A stretch of DNA of 54,189 nucleotides from the NCBI GenBank assembly GCA_021779915.1, contig JAJXZR010000011.1:1-54189 (forward strand), given 5' to 3'. Positions 33,372 through 40,837 of this stretch are shown one piece after another. The notes beneath the pieces are model-generated. The model saw nothing but the letters and a program-made list of their open reading frames with translations. It did not search any database and was not told the origin of the DNA. Every line of letters begins with the position of its first letter. The first letter of the stretch is position 1. Made by a program: the position numbers and the translations under genes. This stretch comes from a bacterium. GTDB lineage: Bacteria; Patescibacteriota; Minisyncoccia; CAIUEV01.

Positions 33372-33471
33372 TATTAGTCTCAACAATTATTCTAATTGCA
33401 CTAATTGGTCTAACTTGCCTACCGGCAGGCAGGTTATTCTAAACAAAATACCAAAAATATATTTATAAATT

Positions 33472-34119
33472 CTATTCTCCTTCACCTGTGTCTGTATTAT
33501 CATTGCCATCATCACTTTTCTTATCACACGAGCAAGAAGCGTTATTATTACTATTATCCTTACTTTCCATAGCATCTCCATTATCATTTTGGTTATTATT
33601 ATCCGATTCAATCGTATCGGCATTATCATTTGAGTTATCTACAGACTCTTCTTCGCTCGCTGTCTTGTCAGCGTCTTTTAAACAATCGCAAGGAGGATTT
33701 TTTTCGGCATATACTGCGGGATCATTGCAAGTTTCTCCTTCTGGAACATTTGTTTCGTCACAAAGAATCATTTCACATTCTGCTTCTCCGGGGTCGCAGG
33801 ATAATTCGGTAGGGCACTCTCCGCTCGTGGCATCGCAAGGAGGAATATTTTTGGCGTTTTTATTAATCAACTTGTAATAACTCGTTCTCTCATCGATGTT
33901 TTCTGGACACTCTGAGTCGTCCGCCGGATTACATTCTCTCACGAAACAAGCTTCAGTAGCCGGATCGCACTCTTGCTCAGCGGAGATGATATAGTCACGA
34001 TTGATAACAATCCGCCAAAAAGTGACAGCAATTGATCCAACGATCAAAACACCAAAAACTAAAAAGAAAATCTTTCCCTTGAGAGGTGATTCAGGCTTTA
34101 AAGGGGATTTTTTATCCAT
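33472..34119 (-). CDS. Membrane-anchored Cys-rich extracytoplasmic protein with Asn/Asp-rich tail
   Basis: A 215-residue protein. After a short basic N-terminus comes one helix (IFFLVFGVLIVGSIAVTFW), then an extracytoplasmic domain with about 17 cysteines in spaced pairs (CDPATEACFVREC, CDATSGECPTELSCD, CDCLKDAD). The last ~65 residues are Asn/Asp/Ser-rich low complexity, interrupted by CSCDKK. Comparable anchored Cys-rich proteins are common in parcubacterial genomes, but I know of no assigned function. The cysteines suggest disulfides or metal binding outside the membrane. It stands next to pilD on the same strand. Confidence 0.65.
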   Translation of the reverse strand: MDKKSPLKPESPLKGKIFFLVFGVLIVGSIAVTFWRIVINRDYIISAEQECDPATEACFVRECNPADDSECPENIDERTSYYKLINKNAKNIPPCDATSGECPTELSCDPGEAECEMILCDETNVPEGETCNDPAVYAEKNPPCDCLKDADKTASEEESVDNSNDNADTIESDNNNQNDNGDAMESKDNSNNNASCSCDKKSDDGNDNTDTGEGE

Positions 34120-34249
34120 TTTTGTTTTGATTTAAAAAATAAGTTCGTTTAAATACTTACTTAGAATAGCACGAAGGTTTAATTGTTAAAAGGGAAAGTC
34201 AATTTATGAAAATTTCATCAGCGTTAGTGGTCTAATAAGGCGGACCAAG

Positions 34250-34351
34250 CCATTTAAAAAAATCTTGAAAAGTGCCTTTTCAAAACTAGGGGATTTTCTA
34301 TGGGAAAATCATAATTTTTAAAAGGTACTTTCCAAGGTTTCTTTTAAATGG
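34250..34351. repeat. Long hairpin with conserved core, copy C (decayed)
   Basis: Left arm from CCATTTAAAAAAATCTTGAA, right arm ending TTTCTTTTAAATGG. The 38-39 bp stem has several mismatches, mostly transitions, and one extra base. The core AAACTAGGGGATTTTCTATG then GGAAAATCATAATTT is the same core as in copies A and B with a few changes, and here the inner GATTTTC/GAAAATC stem is perfect. The stem sequence is unrelated to A and B. It sits between the Cys-rich gene and TA module 2. Confidence 0.85.
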
Positions 34352-34374
34352 GGATTGTTAAGATTAAAACAGGA

Positions 34375-34429
34375 TTGACATATTTAAACAAAAAGTTAAA
34401 CTAAAAATATACTTAAAGTTTAACTTTTT
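34375..34429 (+). promoter_or_regulatory. Promoter/operator of toxin-antitoxin module 2
   Basis: TTGACA (34375-34380) is followed about 9 bases later by a perfect 13-bp inverted repeat, AAAAAGTTAAACT (34390-34402) and AGTTTAACTTTTT (34417-34429), with a 14-base spacer. The -10 box probably overlaps the left arm (TAAACT). The 14-base spacer is the same as in module 1, though the arm sequences differ. It ends three bases before the antitoxin ATG. Confidence 0.7.
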
Positions 34430-34432
34430 AAA

Positions 34433-34669
34433 ATGGAAACACAAATCATTGGTGTTAAACAATTGCATCGGGATCTGAAGGAAATATCTAAAATGGCTGT
34501 TTTGGGGCATTCTTTTATTGTTGTTAAGAACTCTAAGCCGGTTTTTAGAATTGAACCTTACGAAGAAAAAAATAAGCGGTTTGGGCTTAAGGATTTTCGT
34601 AAATTTCAATTCAAATCCAAAGATAAAAAATTAAGTCGAGAAGTTGATAAAATATTATACACAAAATGA
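34433..34669 (+). CDS. Phd/YefM-like antitoxin
   Basis: A 78-residue protein with the Phd/YefM N-terminal fold pattern METQIIGVKQLHRDLKEIS, then HSFIVVKNSKPVFRIEPY. That is the typical 'V.K.GKPVA.I.P' strand that dimerises and binds DNA. The C-terminal part is basic and short, as expected for the toxin-neutralising tail. Its stop codon overlaps the toxin start (ATGA), and the palindromic operator lies immediately upstream. Confidence 0.78.
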   Translation: METQIIGVKQLHRDLKEISKMAVLGHSFIVVKNSKPVFRIEPYEEKNKRFGLKDFRKFQFKSKDKKLSREVDKILYTK

Positions 34670-35037
34670 TTATCTTAGACTCTAACGTTTGGGTAGCTTT
34701 GCTCAACAAAGACGACAGTCAAAACTTGAAGGCGGAAAAAATCATTGGAACAATAAACGAAAAAATTATCATTCCCGAATATGTCGTTCTGGAAACGGTT
34801 TCTGTTCTGTCTATTCGTGTTTCAAAAAAAGCAGCAGATAATTTTTTAGAATTCATTACCGAGAACAAAGAGATCGTAATTCTAAATTCAAGCCAAGAAC
34901 TTTTTGATAATGCGGTCGATATATATAGAAAAATAGTTGGCAACAAACTATCATTTGTCGATGTTTATCTTCTGTCTCTCTCGGGATCGTATCAAATCAT
35001 CACTTTCGATAGAGAATTGCAAAAAAGACTAAATTAG
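34666..35037 (+). CDS. PIN-domain toxin (VapC-like)
   Basis: A 123-residue PIN protein: IILDSNVWVALLNKDDSQ carries the first Asp, VLETVSVLSIR the Glu, LSFVDVYLLSL the third acidic position and IITFDRELQKRL the last. This is the compact single-domain VapC form, predicted to act as a Mg2+-dependent ribonuclease. It starts on the ATGA overlap with the Phd-like gene, so it depends on coupled translation. Downstream is the ydcF pseudogene copy. Confidence 0.85.
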   Translation: MIILDSNVWVALLNKDDSQNLKAEKIIGTINEKIIIPEYVVLETVSVLSIRVSKKAADNFLEFITENKEIVILNSSQELFDNAVDIYRKIVGNKLSFVDVYLLSLSGSYQIITFDRELQKRLN

Positions 35038-35089
35038 TTGATTTGATATTCTCTCTTGGTAAATGCAAAGTCGTATTATTTCTTTAATA

Positions 35090-35264
35090 GCTTTTTGTAT
35101 TAATAATCTTATTATGAGAAGCCTTTTTTATTTGCTATTATTTCAAAAATTAAACATAAGAAAATGGATCAAAATGAAATCAGAAAAATAACGGAGTATA
35201 TTTTTTACAATCCAATCCCAAAAAGGCTGATCTGGCTTTGGTTTTTGGCACTCGTCATGTGGAG
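35090..35264 (+). pseudogene. Truncated copy of the ydcF leader and 5' end
   Basis: This segment repeats the region 50145-50313 at very high identity: the AGAAGCCTTTTTTATTTGCT leader, ATTAAACATAAGAAAATGG and the first ~33 codons of the YdcF gene (MDQNEI...ITEYIF). One T is missing in the T-run after codon 13, shifting the frame. Similarity stops abruptly after the codons for FGTR-V-E, and a different sequence follows. The left arm of the leader hairpin is also decayed. It is a non-functional duplicate. Confidence 0.85.
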
Positions 35265-35384
35265 TGTTTTGGGTAAAATTCTGGCAAGTTTATAGAAATG
35301 TCCTACTTTGCGAAAAATAATCAAACTCAAATACACAATATTTATTTTTATCAAGCCTGCAAAGTAACAACAGAAGATGCTTTC

Positions 35385-35458
35385 CAGCCTTTAAAAACTT
35401 TTCTTGATTTTCAGTTTATATTTGGGTATTGACAGGAAATAGATTGGATGTAGAAATA
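35385..35458 (+). promoter_or_regulatory. Promoter module copy 1 (upstream of the nucleotidyltransferase)
   Basis: About 73 bases shared with 51692-51765. It contains TTGATTTTCAGTTTATATTT, then TTGACA (35429-35434), a 16-base spacer and TAGAAA (35451-35456). The predicted start site is about 90 bases ahead of the gene at 35550. Between them an AAGAGAGCC...GGCTC-like and CTCTCTTTA/TTGAAGAGAG inverted pair could form a leader hairpin. Confidence 0.65.
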
Positions 35459-35549
35459 AATTTAAGAAAGAGCCTCTCTTTAAAATTAAAAAATTGAAGA
35501 GAGGATTAATAAGATCTTTAAAAAAGCATAAGAATTATAGGAGGATGGC

Positions 35550-36275
35550 ATGAAGGTTCTTTTTATTATTCTATCTGGGGGAAAGGGAAAGAGGTTGAGA
35601 CCAGTGACTTTTTTTAAGCAAAAAACCCTTCTTCCTGCGTCTAGAGGAAAAAGAATAATTGATTATGCAATCGAGAGCAGTAATATCTGTAATATTTCTG
35701 GGGTAAAGGGACGAACAATTGTACTTGCCCGATACAAATCACATCAGGTAGTTGACTATGTCAATAAAAAATATCCAGAAGTAACTGTTCTCACGGAAAG
35801 AGAATCGTTTGATACAGGGGGTGCGATATTACAGCATTGGCAAGTTATTTGTGAATATGGCCCCAAAGTTGTAATTATATTAAATGGAGATCATTTTGTT
35901 AACTTGCCATTAAAATTAATAATGCAAGGCTATAAAGAAAAAATCCCAGCACTTTTAGTAGTTGGAATTCGTAGTAATGCCGAATATCATGATTACATTA
36001 ATGTGAAATTTAATTCTAATAAATTGCTTGATAGATTCCATCAACGTGCCTCAGATATTGCATATACAGGAATTTCTATTCTTCGATTCGATGCATTGAA
36101 GAGCTGTATAGAGAATTTGTCAATGGGCCCATGTAATGTAACTAAGGATATTATTGAATGGATATATGAAAAGCACGGAGGAGTTTATTATATTTTAGAG
36201 AATGAATGGGAAGATCTTGGTACATGGACAAGATACATCAGGTTCTTATCTCGAAAATTTATTCAAGGAAATTGA
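35550..36275 (+). CDS. Sugar-1-phosphate nucleotidyltransferase
   Basis: A 241-residue NTP-transferase with the signature VLFIILSGGKGKRLRPVTFF at the N-terminus, where GGxGxRLxPxT binds the nucleotide. Next are LNGDHFVN, the metal-binding Asp strand, and a C-terminal WEDLGTWTRYI. Such enzymes form dTDP-, GDP-, CDP- or UDP-sugars from sugar phosphates; the specificity is not clear, and the length is that of a short RmlA/GCD1-type protein. It has a strong Shine-Dalgarno (AGGAGG) and its own promoter module and terminator, so it is a monocistronic unit placed ahead of the GT4 gene. Confidence 0.82.
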   Translation: MKVLFIILSGGKGKRLRPVTFFKQKTLLPASRGKRIIDYAIESSNICNISGVKGRTIVLARYKSHQVVDYVNKKYPEVTVLTERESFDTGGAILQHWQVICEYGPKVVIILNGDHFVNLPLKLIMQGYKEKIPALLVVGIRSNAEYHDYINVKFNSNKLLDRFHQRASDIAYTGISILRFDALKSCIENLSMGPCNVTKDIIEWIYEKHGGVYYILENEWEDLGTWTRYIRFLSRKFIQGN

Positions 36276-36308
36276 CTCGGATCCACAAAGGACCCGAGTA
36301 TTTTTTTA
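36275..36308 (+). terminator. Rho-independent terminator
   Basis: Stem ACTCGGATCC and GGACCCGAGT (one mismatch), loop ACAAA, then seven T's. It starts on the last base of the nucleotidyltransferase stop codon. Confidence 0.88.
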
Positions 36309-36315
36309 AATTACT

Positions 36316-37473
36316 ATGAAAATTTGTCTTATAAATCACAGTTTTCCACCCCAAATTGGTGGGGGAGAGACGCATTTATATCTTCTCGCGAGAGGTTTTG
36401 CTAGAAGAGGGCATGACGTAACTGTTATTACAGGTAAAAACAAAAAATTTTTGGTGAGTAAAGACAGAGAAAAATTTTCTGTATCAAGAGTTAAAAACTT
36501 TAAAGACTTTGAGAAGGGTAGAATATCCATCCGTTTTTTTCTTGAAGATTTTAAAAAAGCTTTTTTAAAAAAAGAATTTGACGTTATTCATATACATAAT
36601 TTTATGCCTGCCCTTGCGTATGCCCTAGTAGCTCCTGCCATAAAGACTAAAAAAGTTGTTTTTACCTTTCACAGCACTCCTATTCCTAGTGAAAGAAAAA
36701 TTATTGGACATTTTTCTGATTATAGTCTTGAAAAAGCCTTTGCATCATTTGTAATAAAATTGCCCTTTTATGATAAACTTGTTTGCCCCAGCCTATATTA
36801 CTATAATTGGGCATTGCGCTTAGGCGCTGATAGAAAAAAGACAAAGCTTATTTATCATGGGGTTGACGAGAAAGACTTTTTACCGAGAAAAGATTTATTA
36901 TGGAGAAAGGAATACGGATATGATAAAGACGATTTTATTGTTGTTTGTCCGGCTAGAATGATTTATAGAAAAGGAATTATGGATGTTGTCAAAGCTATTA
37001 ATATTATAAAAAGTAATAAAACTAAACTTTTAATACTCACTTCTGTAATTAATGGATCTACCGAATACTTAGACAAAATGACAAGATTTATTAACAGGAA
37101 TAAGTTAACTGAAAGAGTCAAAATAGTTATAGATAAAGAAAATATAAAGACAATGCCAAGAATTCTTGTAAATTGTGATGTTTGTGTTCTACCGTCACAT
37201 ATAGAGGGATTAGGAATTGTTTTACTTGAAGGAATGGCATCTGGTATTCCTGTGATAGGAAGTGATACTTTTGGTATTAACGAAGTTATAAAAGATAAAA
37301 TTAATGGGTTGTTATTTAAGCCGAAGGACATAGGTGATTTGGTAAAAAAAATAATGTGTGTTCAAAAAGATAAAAAATTATCTGCTACAATTGTAGAAGG
37401 AGGAAGACAATCAATTAGGTCGGAATTCTCCCTGGAACAACAACTGAAAAAGTTAGAATTAATTTATAAATAG
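36316..37473 (+). CDS. Glycosyltransferase family 4 (GT-B)
   Basis: A 385-residue retaining glycosyltransferase. The N-terminal acceptor domain opens with CLINHSFPPQIGGGETHLYL, and FDVIHIHNFMPALAYAL follows. The C-terminal nucleotide-sugar domain has YHGVDEKDFLPR, VVCPARMIYRKGIMDVVKAI and the E-x7-E motif in SHIEGLGIVLLEGMASGIPV. The sugar and acceptor are unknown. It begins seven bases after the terminator and its stop overlaps the GTG that could start the NUDIX gene, so GT4, NUDIX and methyltransferase look like one transcript. Confidence 0.9.
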   Translation: MKICLINHSFPPQIGGGETHLYLLARGFARRGHDVTVITGKNKKFLVSKDREKFSVSRVKNFKDFEKGRISIRFFLEDFKKAFLKKEFDVIHIHNFMPALAYALVAPAIKTKKVVFTFHSTPIPSERKIIGHFSDYSLEKAFASFVIKLPFYDKLVCPSLYYYNWALRLGADRKKTKLIYHGVDEKDFLPRKDLLWRKEYGYDKDDFIVVCPARMIYRKGIMDVVKAINIIKSNKTKLLILTSVINGSTEYLDKMTRFINRNKLTERVKIVIDKENIKTMPRILVNCDVCVLPSHIEGLGIVLLEGMASGIPVIGSDTFGINEVIKDKINGLLFKPKDIGDLVKKIMCVQKDKKLSATIVEGGRQSIRSEFSLEQQLKKLELIYK

Positions 37474-37481
37474 TGAAAATT

Positions 37482-38036
37482 ATGAAAAAAATAAAATTAG
37501 CTTGGAAAGTTTTATTTTCCGAATATGCTCTTAAAACAAAATGGCTTCGAGTAAAAAGAGAAAAGGTTCAATTGGCGTCGGGTAAAGTTTTAGACGATTT
37601 CTATACAATAGAAGGGAGTAATCTTGTGGCGATATTAGCTATTGATAAGGATGGAAACTTAATACTTACAAAACAATACAGACACGCTATTAAAAAAGTC
37701 ACTTTAGATTTGCCTGGTGGTGGTATTGGCAAAGAAGAATTGCCAATTGAAGCAGCAAGAAGGGAATTGGCCGAAGAAACAGGGTTTATAGCTGGGCGTT
37801 TGGAGAAATTACTTGTTTACTATCCGGACTCTGGAAGAACTAAATGCGTTAAGTATATTTTTTTCGCATCCGATCTAAAAAAAGATACAAAAAATATATA
37901 TTCTCAGGAGGAGAGTGAGGATATTTGTTTAGTGCGTATGCCCTTTAAAAAAGCACTAGAAGAGATAAAGGGAGGGAAACTCAGAGAAGCAACTTTATAT
38001 ATGGGTGTTTTTGCTTATCTGAATCAATTGAATTGA
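37482..38036 (+). CDS. NUDIX hydrolase (ADP-ribose/nucleotide-sugar pyrophosphatase-like)
   Basis: About 184 residues. The NUDIX box is complete: GGGIGKEELPIEAARRELAEETGF, with its Glu residues in REEL-type order. An N-terminal beta strand (TIEGSNLVAILAIDKDGNLI) and QYRHAIKKVTLDLPGG resemble ADP-ribose pyrophosphatases of the NudF type. It may hydrolyse a nucleotide sugar made or used by its neighbours. An in-frame GTG three codons upstream overlaps the GT4 stop; I prefer the ATG. It ends 11 bases before the methyltransferase ATG. Confidence 0.88.
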   Translation: MKKIKLAWKVLFSEYALKTKWLRVKREKVQLASGKVLDDFYTIEGSNLVAILAIDKDGNLILTKQYRHAIKKVTLDLPGGGIGKEELPIEAARRELAEETGFIAGRLEKLLVYYPDSGRTKCVKYIFFASDLKKDTKNIYSQEESEDICLVRMPFKKALEEIKGGKLREATLYMGVFAYLNQLN

Positions 38037-38047
38037 AAACAGAAAAA

Positions 38048-38728
38048 ATGGAACAGAAAATTGCGAAAAAAGTTACTGGGGCAATGTTAAAATTTGATCA
38101 TCCTCTTTTTGATTTTAGGAGCAAAGAAGCCAAGGAAAAAGTGGTTTGGGTTTGTGATTTTTTAAAACCTTATGTTAAAAAAGATCAATTACTTGTTGAC
38201 ATAGGTTGCGGTACAGGGAAGCAGTCTTTCGCAGCAGAAGAATTAGGCATAAATGTAGTCGGGGTTGATTGTTCGAAGGAGGCTATTGAATTTGCTAATC
38301 GCATCAAAAAAGAAATAAACAGCAAGTGTCATTTTGTTGTCTGTGATTATGTCAAAATGCCTTTTAAAAAGGAAATATTTGATGTTGCAATTTTTCCTAA
38401 AAATATTGTGGAATGTTCTTATAAAGAGATAGAAAAACTGAACTTAGAAGTGAGGAGAGTTTTAAAAAAAGAAGGGATTTTTGTTGTAACAATGGAAGAC
38501 GGAATAAAGAGAATTATCCTAGATAAATCTGTAAACGTTTATAATTACAATCGCAAGACCGGAAAATTCGAAGGGAAAATAATATTACCCAACAAAAAAC
38601 AATACTCCTACCCAACATATTTCTGGACAATTCCTTTCGCAAAACAAATTTTTTCAAGGGATTTTAAGTTGACAAAAGAGATAAAAATCGATAAAGATTT
38701 TTCTGCTTTGGTTTTTTGCAAGAAATAA
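38048..38728 (+). CDS. Class I SAM-dependent methyltransferase
   Basis: About 226 residues with the Rossmann-fold motifs LLVDIGCGTGKQSFAAEELG (SAM-binding motif I), NVVGVDCSKEAIEFA (acidic residue of motif II) and FVVCDYVKMPFKKEIFDVAI (motif IV region). RRVLKKEGIFVVTMED follows as post-motif strand. The C-terminal 60 residues include an insert rich in Lys, Tyr and Asn. The substrate is unknown; the position suggests a small molecule or sugar made by the GT4/NUDIX unit. I choose the ATG at 38048; the track begins at a TTG five codons earlier. Confidence 0.85.
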   Translation: MEQKIAKKVTGAMLKFDHPLFDFRSKEAKEKVVWVCDFLKPYVKKDQLLVDIGCGTGKQSFAAEELGINVVGVDCSKEAIEFANRIKKEINSKCHFVVCDYVKMPFKKEIFDVAIFPKNIVECSYKEIEKLNLEVRRVLKKEGIFVVTMEDGIKRIILDKSVNVYNYNRKTGKFEGKIILPNKKQYSYPTYFWTIPFAKQIFSRDFKLTKEIKIDKDFSALVFCKK

Positions 38729-38730
38729 TT

Positions 38731-38870
38731 CAACCACTTCCCATTCTTCATAATTCCTGGCAGTTCCCTCTCTTCGCTAAGGAGCTTCGAAGGGGCATGC
38801 AGGATGAAGGTGGTGCCTTTGTTGGGGCTTTTACTCTTTGCGTAGAGATGGCCTCCCCCATGGCGTGGGT
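38731..38870 (-). pseudogene. Histidine-kinase 3'-end fragment 1
   Basis: On the minus strand this repeats the last ~45 codons of the kinase at 44209 (encoding HAMGGHLYAQSKGP...LELPGITKNG), but with substitutions and a ~33-base insertion at 38768-38800 containing CTTCGCTAAGGAGCTTCGAA. The plus-strand ORF 38716-38955 is its antisense. The following bases up to 39136 hold a 44-codon open frame ending HGCLAILTI, which I do not recognise, and nothing else. Confidence 0.8.
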
Positions 38871-39136
38871 CTTATTTAATACTTTAGAAATAATTTTGAA
38901 ATCTTTCGAATTCATTTCTATTTCATTGCTGGAAAAGATTCTTTATTCAGTATAGAATCAAACACAGTAAGGAATTCAAATGATATTTATAAACAATAAA
39001 CATTCAAAACAGTAGAATACATTTGCGTTTTATTTCGGGAGAGGCAGAATTAAAGCTGAATGATGAAATAAAAATTAACAAAACAGACAAAAGAATACAC
39101 GGCTGTTTAGCGATTTTAACCATATAACTATTCTTT

Positions 39137-39427
39137 ATGAAAATAGAATTAAAGAAATTTGGAGACATTCTAATTTCTCGTCCCAGTGGGAAAGAAGCCT
39201 ATTTGGCCATGTCGGCCTATATTACAAAAGATGTTAACAAAAACGAACCAATAGAAATCGATTTTTCCGAAGTCAAAGTAATGACGCCATCCTGGGCTGA
39301 TGAAGTAATAACCAAACTCGCAGTGGAATTCAAAAACATAAAATTTACAAACACAAAAAATCCAACAGTACAAGCTACCCTCAAAACTCTTAGGGAATAT
39401 TCGGGATTAGAAGTGGGAGAGATTTAA
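39137..39427 (+). CDS. STAS-like DUF4325 protein
   Basis: A 96-residue protein: PIEIDFSEVKVMTPSWADEVITKL is the core of DUF4325, a short STAS-like domain. It is often found near ATPase/kinase-like proteins and proposed to be a regulatory partner, although biochemical data are scarce. Here it stands alone between two histidine-kinase tail fragments, on the strand opposite to the kinase. This raises the possibility that it was once paired with a kinase-like ATPase. It has an ATG start and no Shine-Dalgarno. Confidence 0.72.
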   Translation: MKIELKKFGDILISRPSGKEAYLAMSAYITKDVNKNEPIEIDFSEVKVMTPSWADEVITKLAVEFKNIKFTNTKNPTVQATLKTLREYSGLEVGEI

Positions 39428-39433
39428 TTAAAT

Positions 39434-39518
39434 CTATCCCTTCCCATTCTTCGTAATCCCTGGCAGTTCCTCCTCTTCGCTAAAGCTTCGAAGGGGCGAG
39501 GTAGGATGAAGGTGGTGC
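39434..39518 (-). pseudogene. Histidine-kinase 3'-end fragment 2
   Basis: A shorter repeat of the kinase 3' end (complement of TTCGTAATCCCTGGCAGTTC and AGGATGAAGGTGGTGC). It carries an insertion of ~32 bases at exactly the same site as fragment 1, here with CTTCGCTAAAGCTTCGAAGG. The insertion is palindromic (GCTTCGAAGC-like). Both fragments therefore descend from one already-inserted copy. Confidence 0.8.
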
Positions 39519-39609
39519 ATATTTTGATCTTTTTGAAAGGCATGATACAAGAAAGTTAACAACTCTGTTAATTATTGCACATCTAGGAGTGTAGGTGAAT
39601 TAAATTAAT

Positions 39610-40257
39610 TTACTTTTTTATTATTAGATTTAGAAAATTTTTAAGTTCTTGTGGTTCGAAAATCTGAAAAATTTGAAAACCTTTACTGGCGTAAAATCCG
39701 CTGTCGGTGTGATCATCTAGAAGAATAACTTGATTATAATTTTTATTCTCTTTCGATAAAAAAGTATCGAAAAACAAGATTTTACCCCGTTCTTTATCAA
39801 TATCGAATTTTAGCACTCCTAACTCGCAAGAAATAAGAAAATCGTCAAAAATGTCGTGGAGCTTCATTCCTGGAATAGTATATTTTCTAAAAGTGTCCAT
39901 ATTATCCGTTGCTACAACACATTTTATCCCGTTCCTTCTTAAATTCAGGACTAATTTATCAAGACCACTAAAAGCAAATTTCATGTTTTCACAGCTTTTT
40001 ATTAACTCTTCCTGTAAAAAATCTTTTGATATACCGGTCCCAGTTTTTATTTGTTCCAAAATATATTCAGTAGACAATCTTCCTTCCATCCAAGGCCTTA
40101 AAAGCGATTGATTGTCCTTGAAAAGAAACTGAAAAATTTTTTGTCCCTCTTTATAATGCGGGTGAGACTTGTTTTCTAATTGTTCCCAAAATCTAGAATA
40201 AGAGAGCGTTTTATTCCAATCAAAAAATATTATTTCTGGGGTAAACGTGGGTAAAAT
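39610..40257 (-). CDS. HAD-like hydrolase with no canonical start codon
   Basis: The track gives only 159 residues from MEGRLSTEY, but the frame is open upstream to a stop at 40303-40305 and encodes a HAD motif I, EIIFFDWNKTLSYS, whose first Asp would be the nucleophile. Further motifs are KCVVATDNMD (motif II-like) and QVILLDDHTDSG (motif IV). Between the upstream stop and the motif there is no ATG, GTG or TTG. The coordinate used is the ATT before LPTFTPEI; another ATT lies at 40288-40290, one base after the NUDIX stop. It could be translated by coupling from the NUDIX gene or be losing its start. Confidence 0.6.
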   Translation of the reverse strand: MLPTFTPEIIFFDWNKTLSYSRFWEQLENKSHPHYKEGQKIFQFLFKDNQSLLRPWMEGRLSTEYILEQIKTGTGISKDFLQEELIKSCENMKFAFSGLDKLVLNLRRNGIKCVVATDNMDTFRKYTIPGMKLHDIFDDFLISCELGVLKFDIDKERGKILFFDTFLSKENKNYNQVILLDDHTDSGFYASKGFQIFQIFEPQELKNFLNLIIKK

Positions 40258-40291
40258 TAATGGATAATAAATATTCCCGAAAAATAAAATC

Positions 40292-40762
40292 TTAAAGAGA
40301 TTTTATTATCTTGAACAAATCATCTTCCAAATCCCCAATATCTTCTTTTTTGATTGATTTTATTTGCGTCCATCGGGGCTTCTCTGACTCTAAATCGTCA
40401 ACTTTTTCGTCGGAAATTAGAGTATTATTCTTGCTAGTACAGAGAAAAAATAACAAAAACGCGTGGTACGCTTCGTCCAGAGGCTGATAGTAGAAAAAAT
40501 TTTCTTTAAACAAAACCATTTTTTTAATTTCTATGTCCAAACCAGTTTCTTCCTCAACCTCTCTTTTCAATCCATCTTCCAATTTTTCTCCAATTTCAAT
40601 CCCACCGCCAGGAAACCATAATTTTCCATTTCCTTTGTTTCTGAGGGTAACTAACTTTTTATCGTTCAAAATTAAACCATAAGCACTAGGACGAAAGAAA
40701 AATTTATCGGCAGAAATTTCAACAATTTCCCCAAAATTATTTTTACATTTTATCTTTTTCAT
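40292..40762 (-). CDS. NUDIX hydrolase
   Basis: A 156-residue protein with RPSAYGLILNDKKLVTLRNK and the NUDIX box GGGIEIGEKLEDGLKREVEEETGL, all Glu positions present. The C-terminal part, EKPRWTQIKSIKKEDIGDLE, is of the MutT/Nudix type that acts on nucleoside di- or triphosphates. It is separated from the radical SAM gene by a terminator, so it starts its own short unit with the HAD gene. It is not closely similar to the NUDIX protein at 37.5 kb. Confidence 0.87.
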   Translation of the reverse strand: MKKIKCKNNFGEIVEISADKFFFRPSAYGLILNDKKLVTLRNKGNGKLWFPGGGIEIGEKLEDGLKREVEEETGLDIEIKKMVLFKENFFYYQPLDEAYHAFLLFFLCTSKNNTLISDEKVDDLESEKPRWTQIKSIKKEDIGDLEDDLFKIIKSL

Positions 40763-40798
40763 ACAAATAAAGTTAGTTTGTTTTTGGACTATATAACA

Positions 40799-40830
40799 AA
40801 AAAACTCCCTGTCATAATATTTGGCAGGGA
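40799..40830 (-). terminator. Terminator of the radical SAM gene
   Basis: Read on the minus strand: ACTCCCTGCC, a short loop, GACAGGGAGT and then seven T's. It lies 7 bases after the radical SAM stop codon. Confidence 0.88.
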
Positions 40831-40837
40831 GTAACTT

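Noticed and set aside
33488-33877. 129-codon Ser/Leu-rich plus-strand ORF
   Set aside because: Antisense of the Asn/Asp-rich tail of the anchored Cys-rich protein.
38716-38955. 79-codon ORF after the methyltransferase
   Set aside because: Most of it is the complement of a histidine-kinase tail fragment.
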